Positions 1-8,409 of a stretch of 61,522 bases of DNA are shown one piece after another. The notes under the pieces were generated by a model. The model had not been told where the DNA came from and searched no databases. It was given only the letters and a program-made list of their open reading frames with translations. The stretch spans positions 1 to 61,522 of the forward strand of contig CAYFOF010000004.1 of the NCBI GenBank assembly GCA_964344655.1, read 5' to 3'. Origin of the DNA: JABJPM01 sp964344655. Lineage in GTDB: Archaea > Nanobdellota > Nanobdellia > SCGC-AAA011-G17 > PNOQ01. The stretch's first letter is position 1. Every line of letters begins with the position of its first letter. The position numbers and the translations under genes were made by a program.

Positions 1-3000
1 ACATAGAATCAAAATCATCAGAACTTAGTCCTGGATTTGATATATTAATTGAAACCACATTCCATCCTGGATTTAAATCAATATTTTGTGATATTAGTGT
101 TCCACACTCAATTCCATCATCAATTAAAGTATTACAATCATTATCTTTACTATCACAAACCTCTAGATTAGTTGGGAATCTTTCTCCATCGCCATCATCA
201 CAATCTCCAGGTGTTAAAACCAAGCCCGCAGAAGTTAAATGGACATTAAATGTTAATCCTCCAGAAACACTACATAAAGTCGAAGAGCTTCCACCATACC
301 CATCCCCATCATTATCTTCATAAACATCAGTATGTAACATAAATCTTAAGTTATCCGTATCATCACAATCATTATGTCCTAAAAATCCTGGTTGTGCATC
401 GCAACCAGAACTTTCTACATAATAATTATCTCCATCATTATCGGTGCACAAAGGAGAAACACCAGTTATTTCTGCTTGAATTTCTGATTGAGACATTGCC
501 TTATTTACTACTTTAATTTCATCAAACATCCCATTATAATAATCAACTCCATAAACTATTCTTCTCCCAATAGAAACTGGACCCGATGAAGATACAAAAT
601 TTGTAGCTGATCCAGAATATCCTCCGGTAACCAATTCCCCATCAACATAAATTTGCATATCATTAACTCCATTAATTATTCCAGCAATATGATGCCAGTT
701 ATTTACGGAAACAGAATCTGCAGGAACTTCAAGTTGGTGTCTATTTGAAGAAACACTTCCCTCCCCATTCCCAAATCCCACACGAATTGTATTCCCGCTT
801 GTTACCTCTAACCAAGCACCAGTATACGCATTATCATCGTCAGTTCTAATAATAGAAGAATGTGTTAATTTATCAGTATTAACCCAGCCCATTAGTGTCA
901 ATGGTAAACTAAAAGATTGATCTCCATACTCAATATAATTTGAAACTCCATCAAAAGAATATGCACCACCTACTATTCCCGTAACAGGACTAGGTGAACT
1001 ACTTGTTACCGGATTAAAGCCATTACTTGAGTAATCGTTTATATTTGAATCAAATGGAATATACAAAATTGTATCAACATCAACTACACAATCAGAATAA
1101 GAACAACCACTCACAGTACATGTTTTAACACTACAAGTAGGATTATCAGGACACAAAGCATCATTGGGAACTCCCGCACCACAACTTCCAGCAGAACAAA
1201 TATCATTTTCAGTACAATCAACACCATCATCACAGGAATTAGACGTAAAAGAAATTTCACAAGTTCCTCCATTACAAATTCCTTCTTCACAGGGCAGATT
1301 ATCTAAATAATTACAATCATCATTGATTAAACATCCTCCAGTACCAAGAGTTATAACAATATTATTTTCATTGCTAGGATTTACTTGAGAACCATAAAAA
1401 TAATCATTTCCCCCATATGTTGCCCAAATATTATAATTATCATAACTTACCCTATCATGTACTCCTCCAGAATTTAAAGTTCCAGTTTCATTATAGTCAT
1501 TCAAAAACAATAAAACCTCTCCATTAATATCTGTATAATCAAAAACAAAATGAGAAGAATCTAAAGTTTCTGCAGAAACCAGTGAATTAATAACTGGATT
1601 TCCAAAATCATCTTGAACAGTAACTAACAAATATGATTTCTTATGTAAATCATAATTTCCAGTAGAATATCCAGTAAAATGATAGTTATCTGGATCAAAT
1701 CCATTTAAAAATTTATTATTTATTAGCCTTAAATTATTTGCATCAGAACTTCCACTACCAATCTGTATAGCAGAAGTTGGATTTGAAGGAGTATAAAATA
1801 AATTATCTACTCTACTAAACGTATTATTTTCTAACCATATATCTGTAGATTGCCCATAAAAAGAAGTTATCCATATTGCTTTATCATTTGATTCAAAATA
1901 ATTATTATAAAATAATTTATTATCTGGTGGAACGTTTCTAGTCGTAGAATCTCCCACATATAAAGCATATAAGTGCAAATTATCATTATCATTTCTTTTT
2001 TCAGTATAAAATCTATTATTGTAAATATTATTATTGGGACCACTTGCACTAAAAAATATGCCTGTAGAAATTGGAGTACATCCTGGATGTTCAGGATTAG
2101 TATAGTATTCACCAGTTATATGAAAGTCATTATTGTAAACATCCACATCAAAAGTTTCATCAGAAGAATAATCATTAATCCTTATAGCATTCGTTGAAAA
2201 AGTTAAATCTGATCCAGTTATATATTCTGGATCACAAGGCTGAGCAACAGAATAAAAAATATTGTTATAAATATTAATTCCATTAGACCTATAAACTAAT
2301 ATACCACTACCATGAATTGGATCAAAAACATTGTTAAAAACTTCTGAATTATCTGTAGAATATGTAATTGCATAATGGTTAGTAACCTTTTGATTATTCT
2401 CTATAACATTATTATAGATTCTAGAATTGCCTCCTACAACATTTATTACACCTTGTCCACCAGAAGCAATATTATTATGAAAATCTTGAGAACCAATAAC
2501 AGATCCAGTTCTAAAAAGTTGTTGTCTTGTCGTAATCCAGGGTTGATAATTATATAATTCAGAGTAAGATATAGAACCCGAAGAACTAGTTCTTATAGCA
2601 TTTGAATCAATTCCAGAAACATTAATAATAACATTTTCAACATTCAAACTTCCTCCACTCATATAATAAGAAGTTATACCAAAACCAGAATGCACAAAAG
2701 AGCCAGAATTTATATATCCATCCCTAACAGTAATACTTGCTCCAGGTGTCCCAGTTTGACCCATATAATCCGGACCATAACAAGCTTGAGAAGAATAAGT
2801 ATCACAATAAGCATCAGTATAGTACCTTATAACTCCCACACCATGATCATGAGCAGGCAAAATCCCTCCCAAATCTAAAAATTGATTATTGCTATTAGAA
2901 GTTATTTTTATACGATAATTTCCTGCCGGCTGATCATCAAAATCGCAAAAAGCCACCATTCCCTCCCCATCAAAATCGGCACCATAAGTATTACTACAAA

Positions 3001-3601
3001 CAGTAGTTCCAACAGAATTTTCAACTTCTAATGTTGCCCCCCCATTACCATCTTGATATAATATTATTCCCCTATAATGCCTATTACTTACTGGCAAATA
3101 AACCCAATCAGAAACCACTACACTTCCAGCATTTGGCAAGTATAAAGAGTATTCATCTATTAAGGGCATCTCTTGTTTGGTTCCTTGTCTTGCTTCTGGG
3201 GCACCAGAAATATCCCAATTATTTGGAGATCCATCAGTCCATTCTTCAAAATTCCAATTAGGCACCATATTATATGCTTCAGCATAAGTAATAGTATAAC
3301 CATTCAAATCTAATATATCATTGTCTCCCAAGAATAAACAAGTCATCGGATCTGAAATATCCTGCATTAGAAGAAAATAAGTATCAGAAAAAGATGAATA
3401 ATCTCCACAAGAATTTAATTCAATACAATTTGGATGAGAAATATCAAGACACGTTCTTGAACCAGGGGCAGAAACAGTTGCACCAGCATTAGCCCTAATA
3501 TCCTGCTCCAAACTATCCAAAGGGCCTTTTTTTACTTCACTAGTATTACAACCCGAAATAACAAGAACTACTAATAAAAATAATAACCCCAACTTTTTCA
3601 T
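1..3601 (-). CDS. Very large secreted lipoprotein (beta-helix, LamG, MopE-type repeats), C-terminus cut by window edge
   Basis: The reverse strand is open from an ATG at 3601 to the window edge, about 1200 residues, with no stop in the stretches I translated. The N-terminus is a lipoprotein signal: basic start, a leucine/valine core and a lipobox ending ISGC at residue 18. Residues about 230-640 are rich in asparagine and repeat short NN-containing turns, as in right-handed parallel beta-helix proteins. Residues about 750-840 form a cysteine-rich segment (CTENDIC, SAGSC). Residues about 845-1040 are a LamG/concanavalin-like domain (GWVNTD, NNWHHIAGIING, IYVDGELV, FDEIKV). Residues about 1045-1160 carry MopE-type calcium/metal motifs (DNDGDGYGG, GDCDDGD, DNDCNTLIDDG). 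It then runs into a GWNVVSINIS segment. The likely role is a cell-surface adhesin or glycan-binding protein. Ligand and catalytic activity are unknown. Confidence 0.85.
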   Translation of the reverse strand, partial: MKKLGLLFLLVVLVISGCNTSEVKKGPLDSLEQDIRANAGATVSAPGSRTCLDISHPNCIELNSCGDYSSFSDTYFLLMQDISDPMTCLFLGDNDILDLNGYTITYAEAYNMVPNWNFEEWTDGSPNNWDISGAPEARQGTKQEMPLIDEYSLYLPNAGSVVVSDWVYLPVSNRHYRGIILYQDGNGGATLEVENSVGTTVCSNTYGADFDGEGMVAFCDFDDQPAGNYRIKITSNSNNQFLDLGGILPAHDHGVGVIRYYTDAYCDTYSSQACYGPDYMGQTGTPGASITVRDGYINSGSFVHSGFGITSYYMSGGSLNVENVIINVSGIDSNAIRTSSSGSISYSELYNYQPWITTRQQLFRTGSVIGSQDFHNNIASGGQGVINVVGGNSRIYNNVIENNQKVTNHYAITYSTDNSEVFNNVFDPIHGSGILVYRSNGINIYNNIFYSVAQPCDPEYITGSDLTFSTNAIRINDYSSDETFDVDVYNNDFHITGEYYTNPEHPGCTPISTGIFFSASGPNNNIYNNRFYTEKRNDNDNLHLYALYVGDSTTRNVPPDNKLFYNNYFESNDKAIWITSFYGQSTDIWLENNTFSRVDNLFYTPSNPTSAIQIGSGSSDANNLRLINNKFLNGFDPDNYHFTGYSTGNYDLHKKSYLLVTVQDDFGNPVINSLVSAETLDSSHFVFDYTDINGEVLLFLNDYNETGTLNSGGVHDRVSYDNYNIWATYGGNDYFYGSQVNPSNENNIVITLGTGGCLINDDCNYLDNLPCEEGICNGGTCEISFTSNSCDDGVDCTENDICSAGSCGAGVPNDALCPDNPTCSVKTCTVSGCSYSDCVVDVDTILYIPFDSNINDYSSNGFNPVTSSSPSPVTGIVGGAYSFDGVSNYIEYGDQSFSLPLTLMGWVNTDKLTHSSIIRTDDDNAYTGAWLEVTSGNTIRVGFGNGEGSVSSNRHQLEVPADSVSVNNWHHIAGIINGVNDMQIYVDGELVTGGYSGSATNFVSSSGPVSIGRRIVYGVDYYNGMFDEIKVVNKAMSQSEIQAEITGVSPLCTDNDGDNYYVESSGCDAQPGFLGHNDCDDTDNLRFMLHTDVYEDNDGDGYGGSSSTLCSVSGGLTFNVHLTSAGLVLTPGDCDDGDGERFPTNLEVCDSKDNDCNTLIDDGIECGTLISQNIDLNPGWNVVSINISNPGLSSDDFDSM

Positions 3602-3623
3602 AATAAACCTAAACGATCACACT

Positions 3624-4535
3624 TTATAAATCTTTTTTAATTTTGGTTATAAAAAATCCGTCAGTCCCGTTATCTTGTGGCCAAATTCTTAAACATTTCT
3701 TCACCGAAGAATTATACTCTTTGCCATTAAAAGAAACAACAGAATCTCCATGCTTCAAATTTAAATTAATTTTAACAATTTTAGCATTAGAATAGTTATC
3801 CAATAAGTAACTAATCACCCCCTCATCTTCTTCAGGCTCTAAAGTACAAGTAGAATAAACCATTTCACCACCACTCTTCAAATTTTCAAAGGCAGTTTTA
3901 ATCAATTGTTTCTGTATTCCTGCCAAACGTCTAATAGAAAAAGGGTTCCAAGTTTTAATTGTTCCAGGGCTCTTACTCAAAGTTCCAGTTCCAGAACAAG
4001 GAGCATCTAACAAAATTTTATCAAACTCAAATCCCTTGATAAAGCGTCCTTGCATCAATGTTGTAATAACATTTCTAACTCCACACCTTTGTAAATTAGA
4101 ATTCAAAGAACTCATTCTTGTATAATCAGTATCATTGGCAATAATAAATCCCTCATTTTTCATCTTAGCCCCAATTTGAGTAGTTTTAGAACCTGGAGCA
4201 GCAGCCATATCCAAAACAAATTCCCCTGGTTTAGGATTCAAAACTTCAACTGGAATCATAGAGCTAGCTTCTTGAACATAAAAATATCCCAATCCATGTT
4301 CAGGACGATTACCTAATCCAAAAACTTGCTCATCAATAAAAAATCCTTCTTTACACCATGGAACTTGTTTTAATTTAAAATCAATTCTTTTCTTAAATTC
4401 TGGAATAGAAATTTTCAAAGTATTAACTCTTAAAGATTTAGTTTGTTCTTTCAAAGAATATTCTTTAAATTTTTCAAAATCTGTTAATTCTGAATACCTC
4501 TTAACAAACTTCTCTTTAAATTCTGGAATTTGCAT
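3624..4535 (-). CDS. NSUN/RsmB-family RNA cytosine-C5 methyltransferase
   Basis: This enzyme should transfer a methyl group from S-adenosylmethionine to C5 of a cytosine in tRNA or rRNA. The 303-residue protein shows the SAM-binding loop DMAAAPGSKT (residues 109-118). It also shows both family cysteines: Cys180 in DAPCSGTG (motif IV) and the catalytic Cys230 in YSTCTLEPEEDEG (motif VI). The ATG at 4535 is preferred over a TTG four codons upstream at 4547 because a TTTTTAAA box lies about 26 nt before it. The gene follows the MYG1-family gene on the same strand with a short gap. Substrate position cannot be read from the sequence. Archaeal paralogs modify different tRNA and rRNA sites. Confidence 0.9.
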   Translation of the reverse strand: MQIPEFKEKFVKRYSELTDFEKFKEYSLKEQTKSLRVNTLKISIPEFKKRIDFKLKQVPWCKEGFFIDEQVFGLGNRPEHGLGYFYVQEASSMIPVEVLNPKPGEFVLDMAAAPGSKTTQIGAKMKNEGFIIANDTDYTRMSSLNSNLQRCGVRNVITTLMQGRFIKGFEFDKILLDAPCSGTGTLSKSPGTIKTWNPFSIRRLAGIQKQLIKTAFENLKSGGEMVYSTCTLEPEEDEGVISYLLDNYSNAKIVKINLNLKHGDSVVSFNGKEYNSSVKKCLRIWPQDNGTDGFFITKIKKDL

Positions 4536-4558
4536 AGAATAAAACAAAAATTACTAAT

Positions 4559-5422
4559 TTAAAAATCTAATCTTTCTTCCAAAGCAAGTTCTGTCAAAGC
4601 TATAGCTCCTTCTTTAGTAGATGCAGTAGCAATAAATCGATTTTTATGACAAAAAAGAGCATCCCTCACACCAGTAACATCAGCTAATTCTTCATCCAAG
4701 CCCGCCCAATGTTTTGGGAACAAAATTTTTCTTTTCCCTCCACCGCCAAACGTAGCTTCCGAAGCCCAACGATCCCAGGAATATTGATAAACTCCAAACA
4801 AAATGTCTGTTTTATTAGATACTTTAGCTTTCCACGGGGGAGTTGGAGGATCAAAAACAACATATCTTCCATTACTCTCTCGAATTGCCTCTTCAATTAA
4901 TTCATTCGCTGGTTCTAAACTATTAGCAAAACCAATTTTTCTTCTCAAAAATCCTAAAGAAAAATCTAAAGCATCATAAAAACAATCATCAATATCTTGA
5001 TCAGAATTCCATTCTGGTGAATAAGAGCCAACAATTTCTGCTAACAAAGTTGGTTTAATCCCATGGATAACAGGATAGATACCATTATCTGCTGCATCTA
5101 TTGGCCTTATAATTTTTTTATCTATAAAGTCAAATGCCATATCAGATTTAACTAAACCTCTTCCGAAATTATGCCAAACTAATCCGGCAGAAGCATATGG
5201 AGTCCCACATCCCCTTTTCATATTAAAATCATCTTGGTGATGGTCGAAATCTCCAGTGCTAGGGTTATATTTCATCCCAACATCAACTCTAAGTCTTGCT
5301 CTAGAATAAATTTCAGGGTCTCTAGTTCTAACTACTTCAAAATCCCCATATTGTAAGATAAGTGCAGAGATTGCAAATAATTCATCTGCATGAAATCTTC
5401 CATCATGTGTTGCAACTAACAT
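4559..5422 (-). CDS. MYG1 (UPF0160) family DHH-like phosphoesterase/exonuclease
   Basis: The 287-residue protein has the family's metal-binding signatures: THDGRFHADE at residues 5-14 and DFDHHQ around residues 58-63. Later it has a conserved RRKIGF segment and a C-terminal block near ADVTGVRDALFCHKNRFIA. Eukaryotic MYG1 is a 3'-5' RNA exonuclease in nucleus and mitochondria, so an RNA-processing role is a reasonable inference here, but archaeal members are not characterised as far as I know. It lies just upstream of the RNA methyltransferase on the same strand with a 23-nt gap, which is consistent with an RNA-metabolism pair. Length is slightly below the usual 300-350 residues. Confidence 0.85.
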   Translation of the reverse strand: MLVATHDGRFHADELFAISALILQYGDFEVVRTRDPEIYSRARLRVDVGMKYNPSTGDFDHHQDDFNMKRGCGTPYASAGLVWHNFGRGLVKSDMAFDFIDKKIIRPIDAADNGIYPVIHGIKPTLLAEIVGSYSPEWNSDQDIDDCFYDALDFSLGFLRRKIGFANSLEPANELIEEAIRESNGRYVVFDPPTPPWKAKVSNKTDILFGVYQYSWDRWASEATFGGGGKRKILFPKHWAGLDEELADVTGVRDALFCHKNRFIATASTKEGAIALTELALEERLDF

Positions 5423-5444
5423 AAAAAAAGGAAAAGAATTCCCT

Positions 5445-5843
5445 TTAAAAAGCTAACTTTTCTCGTGAACACGGCAAATCAAATCCATCACAATCCCCAT
5501 CTATACCATTTCCACAAATTTCAACTCTTTCAGGATTAACATTATGATCCAAATCATTACAATCTAAATTATTAAACGCCATTTCATCTAAAGGATGTTC
5601 AAAATAATCGAAATTTCCCCAACATTCAAAGTGTCTTATTTCTCCGGCACCATGCATATCATGATCTTCATCTAAGTAAAACGGTCTCCAATACCATTTT
5701 TCTGGATCATTGTCATCACAATCTATTCCAAAATAACATCCTTCGCCAAAACCATCTCTATCTAAGTCCAAACAATCACTATTTCCTAAATTAAAAGAAA
5801 GGAAAAACAATAAAATCCCTATAACTAAAATAACTTTTTTCAT
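5445..5843 (-). CDS. Small secreted protein with MopE-type metal-binding motifs
   Basis: A 132-residue protein. It has a typical N-terminal signal peptide (MKKVILVIGILLFFLSFNLG) and no other membrane segment. The mature part is a chain of acidic calcium/metal-binding motifs: LDLDRDGFG, GIDCDDNDPEKW, YLDEDHDMHG, LDCNDLDHNVNPERVEICGNGIDGDCDG. The last matches the 'putative metal-binding motif' (MopE family) that recurs in other exported proteins of this window. It probably sits outside the membrane, soluble or loosely attached. The function is unknown. It could be a free-standing version of the C-terminal module of the large lipoprotein. Confidence 0.75.
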   Translation of the reverse strand: MKKVILVIGILLFFLSFNLGNSDCLDLDRDGFGEGCYFGIDCDDNDPEKWYWRPFYLDEDHDMHGAGEIRHFECWGNFDYFEHPLDEMAFNNLDCNDLDHNVNPERVEICGNGIDGDCDGFDLPCSREKLAF

Positions 5844-5880
5844 ATTCGGGGGAAATTTAAACCATTTAAAAAAATTTGTA

Positions 5881-5952
5881 TGCGCGAGCCGGGACTTGAA
5901 CCCGGGTCACCACGTTGGCAACGTGGTATACTAACCACTATACTACTCACGC
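5881..5952 (-). tRNA. tRNA-Gly(GCC)
   Basis: Reading the reverse strand gives a 72-nt cloverleaf. The acceptor is GCGTGAG/CTCGCGC with discriminator A, the anticodon arm is CCACG-TTGCCAA-CGTGG (anticodon GCC), and the T arm is CCGGG-TTCAAGT-CCCGG. CCA is not encoded, as in the other tRNAs of this window. Confidence 0.96.
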
Positions 5953-6007
5953 ACTAAGAAAAAAACAATAAACCAACCTTTTTAAAGCTTTTTAACTAAC
6001 TAATAAT

Positions 6008-6472
6008 ATGGACTATTATTCAACCATTGCAGAAGGATATAATGAACTTCACAAAAATGAACAATTAGATAAAATAAAAGCAATTTTCAAAAATGTTTAC
6101 ATCTCAAATGAAGAGACAGTTTTAGATGTTGGTTGTGGAACAGCATTATATGCATACTTATTTAGAAATTATAAAGGAATAGATCCCAGTCCAGGAATGT
6201 TAGATCAAGCAAAGGCAGATGTAATAAAAGGAGAAGCTGAAGATCTTCCATTTGAAGATAATTCTTTCGATAATGTTATTTCAATCACAGCGATACATAA
6301 CTTCAATGACTACAAAAAAGGAGTAGAAGAAATGGAGAGAGTAGCAAAGAAAAAAGTGATAATAACTTTACTAAAAAAAGCAAAAAAATTCGAAGAAATA
6401 AAAAAATATCTAAAAGACTATAAACAAATAGATCAAATTACTGATTTAATATTCGTAAAAAATGTCAAATAA
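6008..6472 (+). CDS. Class I SAM-dependent methyltransferase (Methyltransf_11 type)
   Basis: This compact 154-residue protein has the Rossmann methyltransferase core: VLDVGCGTALYAY (motif I, about residues 38-50), GIDPSPGMLDQA (acidic motif II), GEAEDLPFEDNSFDNVISI (motifs III-IV) and MERVAKKKVIITL (post-motif). The substrate cannot be told. It ends soon after the core and lacks a substrate-recognition extension. A TTTTTAA box lies about 25 nt before the ATG, so the mRNA is probably leaderless. It overlaps the following parvulin gene by 11 nt and is surely co-transcribed with it. Confidence 0.85.
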   Translation: MDYYSTIAEGYNELHKNEQLDKIKAIFKNVYISNEETVLDVGCGTALYAYLFRNYKGIDPSPGMLDQAKADVIKGEAEDLPFEDNSFDNVISITAIHNFNDYKKGVEEMERVAKKKVIITLLKKAKKFEEIKKYLKDYKQIDQITDLIFVKNVK

Positions 6473-6737
6473 AATAACTGCATCACATATACTAGTAAAA
6501 TCACAAGAAAAAGCAGAAGAAATTCTAAATAAACTAAAAATAGGAAAATCTTTTGAAGAATTAGCCAAGGAAAATTCATTATGCCCCTCTAAAAAAAGAG
6601 GAGGAAATCTTGGGACTTTTTCCAGAGGACAAATGGTGAGAGAATTTGAAAAAATAGCTTTTAATCTAAAGAAGGGAGAAATCTCAGCACCAGTAAAAAC
6701 TCAATTCGGTTGGCACATAATAAAAAGAACTAATTAA
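6462..6737 (+). CDS. Parvulin-type peptidyl-prolyl cis-trans isomerase (PpiC/SurA-like)
   Basis: This single-domain 91-residue parvulin has ASHILVKS at the start, then FEELAKENSLCPSKKRGGNLGTFSRGQMVREFEKIAFNL and QFGWHIIKR at the end. These blocks hold the conserved histidines, the GG-LG-F loop and the C-terminal FGWHII strand of the fold. No signal peptide is present, so it acts in the cytoplasm, catalysing proline isomerisation. It resembles the free-standing parvulins of bacteria and some archaea, for example those of Thaumarchaeota. It is co-transcribed with the upstream methyltransferase. Confidence 0.92.
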   Translation: MSNKITASHILVKSQEKAEEILNKLKIGKSFEELAKENSLCPSKKRGGNLGTFSRGQMVREFEKIAFNLKKGEISAPVKTQFGWHIIKRTN

Positions 6738-8332
6738 TCAAACATCTTAAACAAACCGCCGCCAGAAGCAGGTTCATTTTTTTTAGGAGCATCATCTTTT
6801 CTCATAGGTTCATCGAATTGCATCCTTTTAGGTTCCTCAGCTTTAACAACAGGGTCTACATTAAAAGAATCTTGATTTTTTCTTTCCATTTTTGAATCCT
6901 TTATATCTTTCAAAATTCTAGATTTAATATCATCAACATCATCAGAAGATATTTTCACTTTTGATTTCTTTAATTTAATTCCTTTTAATTTTCCCCTCTT
7001 TCTTAAAATAAAACTAGTATATATTAACATTCCAAATATCAAACCAACTAATATCAAAAACGGAGTATCAGAGGTTCCGGACCCAGAAGATCTAACTGCT
7101 TGCCCAGTCACACCACTAAAGAAATCACCAAATTTCTCTCCAAAATTCCTATTATCAATAACTTCTAAAGAAAACGTTTCATCATTATTCAAAACTTTAA
7201 ATGTTTGTTGACCTTCATCAAATATAGTATATAAAATTATGCTCATATTCTCTCCCGGAGCCAAATTTGTTCTCTTCTCAACAACCTCTCCATTCTCATC
7301 CTCTAAAACTAAAGGTTCAGAATAATGAATATTACCAATGTTGGTTACCCTCAAAAATTGCCCATCCAAAACCAAACCAACTTTTTCAACTGTTTCAACA
7401 TCAAAGTATCTTTCAACTTTTAATCCAGCAGATTTAGCACTAACTTTCCATTCTCCTGGCACAGCGTGTTTTTCCAATATATAATCAAAATCATCGTTCG
7501 ATAATACAATTTCTTTTACTTGCCTTCTTCCCTTTCCATCATAAACTTTAAGTTCAACATCTTCTATTATCTCCTCTCCAGCTTGATCAACCAAAGCAGG
7601 AATAATCGAAACTACTTCATCTGGAAAGTAAGTTTCTTTTTCAAAATTAATGTTCAATAATTGTGGAATTCCCACAACAAAAAATTGTATTGTAGTCTCA
7701 CCATAATTTCCTTGCGCATCAACTATAGAAACATCCAAATCATGATATCCAGAAGTAATATCTGCACCAGTAATAAATTCATAAATAAATTTTTCGCTAC
7801 TTATCGAAGTCTTATATTCAACTTCATCAAAAAGAATTTTAACATCTCCACTTTCTAAAACCTTAGAATCAACATTCCTTTGAACACTTCCCTCTAATTT
7901 AATCTCTTCTCCAGGATTTATTTGAACACTATCTAATCCTACAACAATATTCAAAGTATTATCAACAACTAAAACCCCCGGCACAAGAAATTCTTCTAAT
8001 TCAACTAAACTAGAATCTAATAAAGAGATACTAATAGTATAATTTCCTGCATCATCTGGAAAAATACACCCATACTTACAAAATCCGGCACTCTGAGAAA
8101 ATTGTCCATCAACAATTTGAGTTAACAAAACTAAATCGCCATTTGGACCATAAAAATTAATCATCGCGTTTCCTGTAAAGTCAGACCCTAAATGTTTTAC
8201 TTCCTCTCCTTCAATAGAAAAGGCATCTCCCAATTGAACATTATACGAACTTAAAGAAACATCATTTTCAGCAGAAGTTACTAACGGCATTATTAATAAA
8301 ACAACCAACAGCGACATCAATCTCTTTTTCAT
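6734..8332 (-). CDS. Surface protein with Ig-like repeats, C-terminal membrane anchor and cytosolic tail
   Basis: This 532-residue protein has an N-terminal signal peptide (residues 1-21). A large extracellular part follows, with repeating beta-sandwich features (INPGEEIKLEGSVQR, YFPDEVVSIIPALVDQAGEE, LVLDGQFLRVTNIGNIHYSEPL) that look like CARDB/macroglobulin-type Ig folds. A SGVTGQAVRSSG motif precedes one membrane segment (FLILVGLIFGMLIYTSFIL). A basic, lysine-rich cytosolic tail of about 95 residues ends at FKMFD. The topology is therefore outside-TM-inside. Its 3' end overlaps the parvulin gene's end by 4 nt on the other strand. A role in envelope structure is likely but unproven. Confidence 0.8.
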   Translation of the reverse strand: MKKRLMSLLVVLLIMPLVTSAENDVSLSSYNVQLGDAFSIEGEEVKHLGSDFTGNAMINFYGPNGDLVLLTQIVDGQFSQSAGFCKYGCIFPDDAGNYTISISLLDSSLVELEEFLVPGVLVVDNTLNIVVGLDSVQINPGEEIKLEGSVQRNVDSKVLESGDVKILFDEVEYKTSISSEKFIYEFITGADITSGYHDLDVSIVDAQGNYGETTIQFFVVGIPQLLNINFEKETYFPDEVVSIIPALVDQAGEEIIEDVELKVYDGKGRRQVKEIVLSNDDFDYILEKHAVPGEWKVSAKSAGLKVERYFDVETVEKVGLVLDGQFLRVTNIGNIHYSEPLVLEDENGEVVEKRTNLAPGENMSIILYTIFDEGQQTFKVLNNDETFSLEVIDNRNFGEKFGDFFSGVTGQAVRSSGSGTSDTPFLILVGLIFGMLIYTSFILRKRGKLKGIKLKKSKVKISSDDVDDIKSRILKDIKDSKMERKNQDSFNVDPVVKAEEPKRMQFDEPMRKDDAPKKNEPASGGGLFKMFD

Positions 8333-8409
8333 ATCAATTAGAATCTGATTTCTGATATATAAATCTTTTCATAGATAGCTTTAAATATTTATTAAAAAAA
8401 CAAAATACT

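Noticed and set aside
1867..3261. Several short frames on both strands inside 1-3600
   Set aside because: They lie within the open lipoprotein frame, show low-complexity isoleucine- and tyrosine-rich translations and have no start context.
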